Below, one piece after another: positions 34,802 through 40,815 of a stretch of 40,815 nucleotides of DNA. This DNA comes from Bdellovibrionales bacterium (GTDB lineage Bacteria > Bdellovibrionota > Bacteriovoracia > Bacteriovoracales > Bacteriovoracaceae): positions 1 to 40,815 of the forward strand of contig JAHEZZ010000003.1 in NCBI GenBank assembly GCA_023250815.1, read 5' to 3'. The notes beneath the pieces were generated by a model. That model searched no databases. It saw nothing but the letters and a program-made list of their open reading frames with translations, and was not told where the DNA came from. The translations under genes were made by a program, and so were the position numbers. The first letter of the stretch is position 1. Each line of letters starts with the position of its first letter.

Positions 34802-35646
34802 AATTGCACTTCCACCTGGTTAAAGTCTTTTATAATTCCAGAGAGTTCTTTTTTGTTAGCTGTTCTTACTCTGATTGATTCTCCATATTTTCCATTGGCC
34901 ATTGCTTGACCGCGGTTAGTAATTGAGAGGAGATCATTTTTAAGAATGACTTCAACAGTGTTGCCCTGTCTTACGAGATAGTTTTTTACCAATAGTTCAT
35001 TTTTAAGTGCCATATCTTTTGTTATTTTTGTTGCCGCTCTGTAAAACTTAACTTTGTCAAAATCGGCGAAATATATTTGTGGGTCGGCAGTGTAAATTTC
35101 TGTTTTTTGGAAATTGGACTCGGAAAGAGGTGAATCAATATCAAAAATGTTATCTTTTGCTTTTAGGTAAGTGATCTTTTTTTGAAAGGTAGAACTGACC
35201 CATATCTCTTTTTGTTTTTCGTTGTCTTTTAAAATGATCTTAAAAGTTTTTTTCCCAGGTTGATCACAACTGTTGCATTCGACTCTTACCAGGTCAAAAT
35301 TATTAGCGACTTTAGACGAATTATTAAAAGAAGTGTTTTGAAAAGAGAAGTCAAGCGCTGTTTGATTAAGGTGTTTTTGAAGATTGATAATTTTAATATT
35401 TTCATTTTTAAAAATAATCCCTTTGCTTGGCATATCTTCTGCGAGGTAGCTTGTTGGAATTACGCCCTCGAGTGAACTTAGGCGATCTGTAAAATCAACC
35501 AAGTCATTTTCTTTGCAATCTTTTATGATTGTATTTTCAATACTTGGAAAAAAAGTTTTTCCCAATTTTAAATATGTTTCCTGCGGTGAAATTTCACATC
35601 CAAAGACATTCAGAGAAAAAAAACTAAATAAAAAAATCTTTTTCAT
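34798..35646 (-). CDS. flgA: Flagellar P-ring assembly chaperone FlgA
   Basis: Periplasmic chaperone needed for FlgI ring assembly. 282 aa with an N-terminal signal (MKKIFLFSFFSLNVFGCEIS; the Cys is not in a good lipobox). The C-terminal SAF-type domain is recognisable: AATKITKDMALKNELLVKNYLVRQGNTVEVILKN, then TNRGQAMANGKYGESIRVRTANKKELSGIIKDFNQVEV. The N-terminal half is poorly conserved. It lies one base from flgG, and its stop overlaps the flgH start by 4 bases. Confidence 0.88.
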   Translation of the reverse strand: MKKIFLFSFFSLNVFGCEISPQETYLKLGKTFFPSIENTIIKDCKENDLVDFTDRLSSLEGVIPTSYLAEDMPSKGIIFKNENIKIINLQKHLNQTALDFSFQNTSFNNSSKVANNFDLVRVECNSCDQPGKKTFKIILKDNEKQKEIWVSSTFQKKITYLKAKDNIFDIDSPLSESNFQKTEIYTADPQIYFADFDKVKFYRAATKITKDMALKNELLVKNYLVRQGNTVEVILKNDLLSITNRGQAMANGKYGESIRVRTANKKELSGIIKDFNQVEVQL

Positions 35647-35647
35647 T

Positions 35648-36502
35648 TTACCTTATATTGTTTACGGTTTGTAACATTTGATCGGCCGCCCCCATTACTT
35701 TTGCATTCATTTCGTAGGCCCTTTGCGCTCTAATTAAATCAGTCATCTCTGTCATAATGCTTACGTTAGAAGATTCTAGCGTCCCTTGCATTATGCTGCC
35801 GGCGCCATTTGTTCCGGGATTGTTTTGAGTTGGAGCTCCACTCGAAGCAGTGACTTGATATAAATTACCTCCAGCTGATTTTAGCCCAACAGGATTTGTC
35901 AAAATGAATACTGGTATAACTCCAACATTTGAAGGTTCAATTTGATCCCTGATGTAGGCGTCAACATTTCCATTCTCAGTTATATTTATACTTGAAATAT
36001 TTGTTGGAAATGTAATTCCTGGAAAAACTTTGTGGCCCTGTTTGGTTACCAGCGTACCGGTTGCATCAACTTGAAATGCTCCGTCTCTCGTATAGCGAAC
36101 TTCATTATTCGGTAGGATTATTCCAAAAAAGCCTTCGCCATTTATCATCAAGTCAAAAGGATTATTGGTGATTTGTGGAGATCCAGTGCTAAACTCTTTT
36201 CTTGTTGCTGATACTTTTGCACCTGAGCCGATTTGAATCCCAACATTATAATTTGTATCTGATCCTGATCTTGCTCCTGGCTCGGTGATTGTTTGATAAA
36301 GAAGGTCGTCAAATTCAGTTCTGCCTTTTTTAAACCCGACAGTATTTACGTTGGCAATGTTGTTTGAAATGGTATTGACATTCATTTCTTGTGCCGCCAT
36401 GCCCGTAGAAGCTGTGTGGAGTGCTCTTATTTGCGCTTGCACGGTGTGAAAGTTTAAAAATGCTAAAAGGGTGAATAAAATTTTAAAATTTAGTGATTTC
36501 AT
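35648..36502 (-). CDS. flgG: Distal rod protein FlgG with signal-peptide-like extension
   Basis: From residue 25 the protein is a standard FlgG: IRALHTASTGMAAQEMNVNTISNNIANVNTVGFKKGR at the start, NNPFDLMINGEGFFGI in the centre, and SNVSIMTEMTDLIRAQRAYEMNAKVMGAADQMLQTVNNI at the end. Upstream of this, residues 1-23 (MKSLNFKILFTLLAFLNFHTVQA) look like a Sec signal with an AXA-type site. FlgG is normally exported by the flagellar type III system without such a signal. A GTG at codon 21 is the only nearby alternative start and has no ribosome site. The gene overlaps flgF by 20 bases. Confidence 0.9.
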   Translation of the reverse strand: MKSLNFKILFTLLAFLNFHTVQAQIRALHTASTGMAAQEMNVNTISNNIANVNTVGFKKGRTEFDDLLYQTITEPGARSGSDTNYNVGIQIGSGAKVSATRKEFSTGSPQITNNPFDLMINGEGFFGIILPNNEVRYTRDGAFQVDATGTLVTKQGHKVFPGITFPTNISSINITENGNVDAYIRDQIEPSNVGVIPVFILTNPVGLKSAGGNLYQVTASSGAPTQNNPGTNGAGSIMQGTLESSNVSIMTEMTDLIRAQRAYEMNAKVMGAADQMLQTVNNIR

Positions 36503-37337
36503 TTACTGTTTGTCCCGCCATTTGGTCATATGTTTTAATTACTTTTTGAATACTTTCAAAATTGCGATTTGCTTTAATTAAGTTAGTCATCTCAACGATT
36601 GAATTGACATTAGATTCTTCTATGAATCCTTGATTTACCGAAGATTTGGGAGTTGTTTTTAAAATATTTCCTTCATCTTTATTGATAAATAAAACGGAAC
36701 CTTCTTTTGTAAGGGCATTTACATCTTTAAATTCAACTAATGAAAGCTCTGCAATATTTTTGTTATCTATATAAACTCTGCCATCATTTGCAACGGTAAA
36801 GGCACTTCCCCCAACTGAAATAACTCTACTTTGCGGAGGTGGCACAGGTGCCTCTGGGAGATTTGTATTGGAATTATTCTCTATTTCTTTTTTTTCTTTT
36901 GGAAGAAGTTTTGACAAAACAGGGAAGCCATTTGATGTTACCAGATTACCGCCTCGATCAATTCCCAATGTTCCATTTCTTGTATAGCGAATTCCATTTG
37001 GTGTAAGTATTTCAAAAAAACCTTGACCCTGAATTGCCAAATCAAAGTTATTTCCAGTTGGTGCTAATCTTCCCTGTGAGAAGTCACTATAAGTAGCATC
37101 AGCTTGAACGAATGAGTGCTCAGCCCCATAAGATCTATAAAAATCTTCTGGCCTCCACTCCTTATTTGGGAGGTCGATATCTGTATGGCCTTTATCGAGA
37201 GCAGTGAGGTGTTCTTTGAAGGTTAAATTATCTTTTTTGAATCCTGCAGTATTGATATTTGCGATATTATTTGAAACAACGTCAATCTGTCTTTGATTTG
37301 CAATTGCTCCAGATAAGGGGACCCATAATTCTCGCAT
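36483..37337 (-). CDS. flgF: Proximal rod protein FlgF
   Basis: First gene of the flagellar operon. 284 aa from ATG 37337 (MRELWVPLSGAIANQRQID), chosen for GGAGG 5 bases upstream; another ATG 12 bases earlier is unlikely. Rod family motifs: VVSNNIANINTAGFKKDNLTF, APTGNNFDLAIQGQGFFEILT, and SNVNSIVEMTNLIKANRNFESIQKVIKTYDQMAGQTVNEI. A Pro/Asn-rich insertion (LPEAPVPPPQSR) is present near residue 165. FlgF and FlgG are paralogues; order and length favour FlgF here. Confidence 0.9.
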   Translation of the reverse strand: MRELWVPLSGAIANQRQIDVVSNNIANINTAGFKKDNLTFKEHLTALDKGHTDIDLPNKEWRPEDFYRSYGAEHSFVQADATYSDFSQGRLAPTGNNFDLAIQGQGFFEILTPNGIRYTRNGTLGIDRGGNLVTSNGFPVLSKLLPKEKKEIENNSNTNLPEAPVPPPQSRVISVGGSAFTVANDGRVYIDNKNIAELSLVEFKDVNALTKEGSVLFINKDEGNILKTTPKSSVNQGFIEESNVNSIVEMTNLIKANRNFESIQKVIKTYDQMAGQTVNEITKF

Positions 37338-37358
37338 ACTAACCTCCATTAAAATGTT

Positions 37359-37376
37359 AATATTGGCGCCAATATT
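37359..37376. promoter_or_regulatory. 18-bp perfect palindrome upstream of flgF
   Basis: AATATTGGCGCCAATATT at 37359-37376 is perfectly self-complementary. It lies about 22 bases ahead of the flgF start and overlaps the start point predicted from the nearby sigma-54-like element. It could be an operator, or form a hairpin in the leader. Confidence 0.55.
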
Positions 37377-37386
37377 TAAACACGGG

Positions 37387-37400
37387 GCAAAAAGGGCCCC
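37387..37400 (-). promoter_or_regulatory. Sigma-54-like element of the flagellar operon
   Basis: On the minus strand GG (37400-37399), ten bases, then GC (37388-37387), with TTTTTGC at the -12 side. This satisfies the minimal GG-N10-GC rule, but the -24 side is GGGGCC rather than TGGCAC, so the match is weak. The same bases can form a GGGGC/GCCCC hairpin (37384-37400). Confidence 0.35.
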
Positions 37401-37424
37401 TGAATTAATTAGTTAAAATTTCGA

Positions 37425-37454
37425 ATGGCAAACTGATTGGTCAGGCAATATAAT
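37425..37454 (+). promoter_or_regulatory. Sigma-70-type promoter of xseB
   Basis: ATGGCA at 37425-37430 (four of six), an 18-base spacer and TATAAT at 37449-37454, 37 bases before the xseB ATG. AGGGGG lies about 8 bases before the ATG. Confidence 0.45.
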
Positions 37455-37491
37455 GTCAAAAATATGACGATAAATTTTTAGGGGGCAAATT

Positions 37492-37713
37492 ATGCCAAAG
37501 AAAAATACTGAATCAGAAAAGAGTTTAGAAGAATCTTTGAAGCTATTAGAAGAAGTAGTGGAGGGGCTTGAGTCTGGAAAATTAAGTTTGGATCAAGGGA
37601 TTAATGAATTTGAAAAAGGTGTAGCATTATATAAAGAATGCAAAGAAAAACTTAAAAGCGCAGAAAAAAAAATATCGGTGCTAAATGAAGCTCTTAAAGA
37701 AGAAAGATATTAG
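37492..37713 (+). CDS. xseB: Exodeoxyribonuclease VII small subunit XseB
   Basis: 73 aa, two-helix protein typical of XseB: SLEESLKLLEEVVEGLESGKLSLDQGINEFEKGVALYKECKEKLKSAEKKISVL. It partners with XseA, which degrades single-stranded DNA; xseA is not in the window. AGGGGG precedes the ATG. Its last 29 bases overlap the next gene, which is unrelated to DNA repair. Confidence 0.95.
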   Translation: MPKKNTESEKSLEESLKLLEEVVEGLESGKLSLDQGINEFEKGVALYKECKEKLKSAEKKISVLNEALKEERY

Positions 37714-38650
37714 TACATGTCTATTATCCATAATTTTGTTGGCATCATGTACTAATTTAAAACAAGCAGACAACAAGCAAAAAAACTTATTGACCTTTGA
37801 TACTGTTGAGCTGGGTAACAAGGATGAGACGTCGCTTAAAATTGAAGAAATTGATATCACCAAAAGTGGCGAAAAACTTGCTCAAGAAAATACTGAAACC
37901 AGCAATATTGCTGTAGTTTTTGGGCCAGGGCTGTATCGATCATTTCGCTCCATTAATTTTCTAAAATCTTTGCATGAAAATAAATCTTTGCAAGTGGGAA
38001 TGTTTTGTGGCGTTGAATTCGGGGCCATTGTTGCTTATATGGCCTCTGAAGGGTGGCGACCTGAAAAGATGGAATGGTTTCTATTTGGTCTCTCTAAAAT
38101 ATTAAAAAATACGACACCATATAAATCTGATTGGAAAAAAATATTACGGGATTATCTTTCTAAAAATTTACTGAATAATAGTAAGGGTTTAAATTTTTGT
38201 TTTACTTATAACGATACAGAAAAAAATAAAGAAGAAATTAACTTTGGGAAAGATCAATCGCAGATTTTTTTTAGTGCAGTTGGAATAAATGATGATAAAA
38301 AAATAGGAACCCCTAAAAGAATAGATGAGGGACTGATTGATGGGCTTTCTGAAAAACATTTTATGAATATTATTTTTGTTGATACCATTGGCCCCAAAAT
38401 TGATTTTAATATTAATATTGATCGATCATTTTATTCTGGTTTTTATGGCAGGTATAAATCAGATAGCCTCAGGCTAAAAAAATCGATAAAATTGTATGTG
38501 GATATTTCAGAAGGTGATGGCCCATTAGATGAATTTCCTGATTTACTAGGAGATTTAAATAAAGATTTAATTATTAAGAGCAAGAAATATTTATCGAGTT
38601 TTTTGTTAATGGATTTAAGTTCAGGTGATGATAATGAATCAAATTTTTAA
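37685..38650 (+). CDS. Patatin-fold lipoprotein without nucleophile serine
   Basis: 321 aa with a lipoprotein signal ending LLASC (Cys22). Residues 73-125 match the patatin core: IAVVFGPGLYRSFRSINFLKSLHE, where GPGLYRS stands at the oxyanion loop, then VGMFCGVEFGAIVAYMASEGWRPEKMEWFL. The family GxSxG is GVEFG, with Glu111 in place of Ser. Later RIDEGLIDGLSEKHF keeps the DG(G/A) Asp region. It should not act as a lipase by the normal mechanism. It starts inside xseB and overlaps the penicillin-binding protein gene by 17 bases, hinting at a role with cell-wall synthesis. Confidence 0.6.
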   Translation: MKLLKKKDISTCLLSIILLASCTNLKQADNKQKNLLTFDTVELGNKDETSLKIEEIDITKSGEKLAQENTETSNIAVVFGPGLYRSFRSINFLKSLHENKSLQVGMFCGVEFGAIVAYMASEGWRPEKMEWFLFGLSKILKNTTPYKSDWKKILRDYLSKNLLNNSKGLNFCFTYNDTEKNKEEINFGKDQSQIFFSAVGINDDKKIGTPKRIDEGLIDGLSEKHFMNIIFVDTIGPKIDFNINIDRSFYSGFYGRYKSDSLRLKKSIKLYVDISEGDGPLDEFPDLLGDLNKDLIIKSKKYLSSFLLMDLSSGDDNESNF

Positions 38651-40815
38651 GAGCAAATTTTTTAAATTGATTGCTGTAGGAGGCGCTCTTCTTGTGATCC
38701 CTATTGTTGCAATTAGTATTATTCTTTTTTCTTTTTCTTACGATTTACCTAAAATTTCTTCTCTTGCCGATTATAATCCTGCGATTGCATCACAGATTTT
38801 ATCCAAAGATGGAACAGTTTTGCTAGAAATTGGCCCTGAAAAAAGAGAAATTATTCAACTTGCGGATGTGCCGACTAGGGTAATCGATGCATTTATATCT
38901 GCAGAAGACTCAGGCTTTTATATTCATCAGGGAGTTGATTATCTTGGAATTGTTCGGGCCATGTTAATGAATATCAAGGCAGGAAGAGTTGTTCAGGGAG
39001 GAAGTACAATTACTCAGCAAGTTGCAAAGTCACTTCTTTTAAATAGTGAAAGATCAGTTTCCAGAAAAATTAAAGATTTTTTACTTGCACATCAAATTGA
39101 AAAAGAATTAACCAAAGAAGAAATTCTTTATCTTTATTTGAATCAAGTCTATCTTGGAGCTGGCCTATATGGAATTAAAGCGGCATTTGACGGCTACTTT
39201 GGAAAATCACTAAAAGAAGCCACGATTGCTGAAAGTGCTATGATTGCAGGGCTATTGGTTGCTCCGGGACGTTATTCGCCATATATAAATGCACTGGCCT
39301 CAAAAGGGCGTCAAGAATATGTTCTAAAAAGAATGTTTGAGAATCATAAGATTACAGAAGTTGAATATCGAGAGGCCCTTAATCAAGATTTAAAATTTAA
39401 TTTAAAATTAAAAAATAATTTAAAAGCGCCTTATTTTGTTGATTGGGTTAGACAAAAAATGGTGGAAAAATTTGGAGAAGAAAAATTATTTCAAAAAGGT
39501 TTAAGAATTAGAACTACTTTAGATTATCATGCACAGGAATTGGCGGAAAAAATAATTTTAAAAGGGCTAAAGGAAATTGATAAAAGACAGGGATACGCTG
39601 GACCTAAAAGCAAGGTGGAGAACTTCTCTCCTTCTTGGCTTAAAAATCATGATAAGGTTGCTCGTGAAAATTTTATAAAAGAGCGATCTACTTTTTTTAA
39701 ATTAAATAAAAAAAGAGAAAGAATCTATGAGCATGTAGAGTATCTTAAAGGCTTTGAGGCCACTATCTTAGAGGTCGAAAAATCTGTTTACAATAACGTA
39801 TATTGGCCTGGCTTAACTTTTGTCGATGATATTCAAGATCTTCTTATTGATGGTGAAAATGTTGAAGTGGTTGTTACTGCAATTAATGAGCAAGAGAAAA
39901 TTGCATTTGTTTCTTTTTTGGGTATTCCTGGGATTATTACATTCGAGAGTATGAAATGGGCGAGGAAAAGAGACATTAGTGAGAAGACAGAATATTTTCC
40001 TCCATTGAACAAAATTTCCGATGCTTTTAACATTGGCTCAATTATTAAGGTGAGTTTGAAAAAGAAGCTATCGTCGCCCGACGATAAAGCTTTTGGTCTT
40101 TCGGCAAAGAGTAAATTCGTACAGTCTAATAAAAAATTAAAATACTTGCTGTTTGAACTCGACCAGGACCCAGAAGTTCAAGGGGCATTGCTTTCTATAA
40201 ATCCCAAAAATGGGGAGATTATTTCTTTTATTGGTGGAACTAATTTTTTATTATCCCAGTTTAACAGGGTACTACAGTCAAAAAGGCAACCAGGTTCATC
40301 ATTTAAACCATTGCTTTACGCTGCCGCACTCGAAAATGGTTATACGCCGACATCAATTATTATGGATTCTCCAGAGGCGCTTTCTGGAGTGTCAGATGAT
40401 TTGAGTTGGAAGCCAAAAAATTATGACAACGAATTTTTAGGGCCAGTAACTTTTCGTGAGGCCCTAGAGCAAAGTAGAAATATTCCCACAATTAAAATTG
40501 CCTATGATTTGGGCATTAATACAATCCACAGTTTTGCGAAGAGAATTGGTTTTATTGCCAATATGGATAAAGATTTAAGTCTTTCTTTGGGTTCTTTTGG
40601 TGTTACTTTAATGGATTTAGTTAAAACTTATTCAATTTTTCCCAATGGGGGAAAAGCAGTCAAATTAAAATTTATCACTCAAATTAGCGATTCAAAGGGA
40701 CGCCCCATTCAAGATGATATTAATGACCTCAATGCTCAATTTCTAAAAGAGTATTATCCCGCAAGCGTTGCTGCGCCTTCAGAAAAGATCGAACCTGAAA
40801 AAAATATTTACAAAC
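38634..40815 (+). CDS. Class A penicillin-binding protein (PBP1a-like), C-terminus cut
   Basis: The frame is open from ATG 38634 (AGGTGA upstream) to the window end: 727 codons and still open. One membrane segment lies at residues about 13-40. The transglycosylase domain has AFISAEDSGFYIHQGVDYLG with Glu91, then GGSTITQQVAKSLLL, RKIKDFLLAHQIEKELTKEEILYLYLNQVYLG. A linker/OB-like region follows, then the transpeptidase: QPGSSFKPLLYAAALENG with nucleophile Ser555 and the SRN motif (EQSRNIPTIKIA). The KTG box lies beyond the edge. It polymerises and crosslinks peptidoglycan. It overlaps the patatin-like gene by 17 bases. Confidence 0.95.
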   Translation, partial: MNQIFKSKFFKLIAVGGALLVIPIVAISIILFSFSYDLPKISSLADYNPAIASQILSKDGTVLLEIGPEKREIIQLADVPTRVIDAFISAEDSGFYIHQGVDYLGIVRAMLMNIKAGRVVQGGSTITQQVAKSLLLNSERSVSRKIKDFLLAHQIEKELTKEEILYLYLNQVYLGAGLYGIKAAFDGYFGKSLKEATIAESAMIAGLLVAPGRYSPYINALASKGRQEYVLKRMFENHKITEVEYREALNQDLKFNLKLKNNLKAPYFVDWVRQKMVEKFGEEKLFQKGLRIRTTLDYHAQELAEKIILKGLKEIDKRQGYAGPKSKVENFSPSWLKNHDKVARENFIKERSTFFKLNKKRERIYEHVEYLKGFEATILEVEKSVYNNVYWPGLTFVDDIQDLLIDGENVEVVVTAINEQEKIAFVSFLGIPGIITFESMKWARKRDISEKTEYFPPLNKISDAFNIGSIIKVSLKKKLSSPDDKAFGLSAKSKFVQSNKKLKYLLFELDQDPEVQGALLSINPKNGEIISFIGGTNFLLSQFNRVLQSKRQPGSSFKPLLYAAALENGYTPTSIIMDSPEALSGVSDDLSWKPKNYDNEFLGPVTFREALEQSRNIPTIKIAYDLGINTIHSFAKRIGFIANMDKDLSLSLGSFGVTLMDLVKTYSIFPNGGKAVKLKFITQISDSKGRPIQDDINDLNAQFLKEYYPASVAAPSEKIEPEKNIYK

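Noticed and set aside
1-40815. CRISPR array, insertion sequence, prophage or integrase
   Set aside because: No repeated spacers, transposase, integrase or phage structural genes were seen; the gene content is core-like.

Overview
The window is an AT-rich stretch of a Gram-negative, flagellated bacterium. It has an outer membrane (FlgH and FlgI rings, Lgt/LspA, a BamD-like lipoprotein, many lipobox proteins). The low G+C, the many TPR, cNMP-binding and lipoprotein genes and the flgF-G-A-H-I-J-M-N-K-L-csrA-fliW order fit best with Bdellovibrionota (Bacteriovorax-like predatory or related bacteria). This placement is inference. No phage, insertion sequence, CRISPR or rRNA was seen. Coding density is very high and neighbouring genes often overlap by 4-20 bases.

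Left part (1-7140): a truncated secreted-protein gene on the minus strand, then a plus-strand run of a deoxynucleoside kinase, a two-LysM lipoprotein, an M48-like protein that has lost its zinc site, and AmgK and MurU, the sugar kinase and uridylyltransferase that recycle MurNAc from peptidoglycan. A small 2x[4Fe-4S] ferredoxin and a PilZ-like membrane protein diverge from one CCATGG that serves both start codons. Two small unknown genes and an endonuclease IV-like protein follow.

Envelope-signalling operon (7328-12675): an HtpX-like membrane protein without the HExxH motif, a CHASE2 histidine kinase, an NtrC-type sigma-54 activator, LspA and Lgt. All are packed end to end behind one good sigma-70-type promoter.

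B12 and Fe-S block (12664-18862): a ferredoxin diverging from icmF (fused acyl-CoA mutase with its own G-protein chaperone), a cobalamin adenosyltransferase, an IscA-type protein and a YgfZ-TPR fusion. Opposite lies a likely aKG-HExxH-type peptide beta-hydroxylase just behind tRNA-Asn, probably read from the tRNA promoter.

Middle (20463-28221): a small unknown gene; astD, astA and an unknown partner (incomplete arginine succinyltransferase pathway); then a plus-strand operon of a BatE-like SH3 protein, a cNMP-binding protein, an AI-2E/PerM-family permease, a BamD-like lipoprotein and a TPR protein.

Flagellar operon (28230-37337, minus): flgF, flgG, flgA, flgH, flgI, a flgJ-type rod-binding gene, flgM, flgN, flgK, flgL, csrA and fliW. 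It covers rod, rings, hook-filament junction and the anti-sigma and CsrA/FliW checkpoints. A GG-N10-GC sigma-54-like element and an 18-bp palindrome lie just upstream.

Right end (37492-40815, plus): xseB, a patatin-fold lipoprotein whose nucleophile serine is replaced by Glu, and an overlapping bifunctional class A penicillin-binding protein cut by the window edge. The most unusual theme is three separate degenerate-hydrolase genes (two M48, one patatin), each overlapping a cell-envelope or signalling gene.
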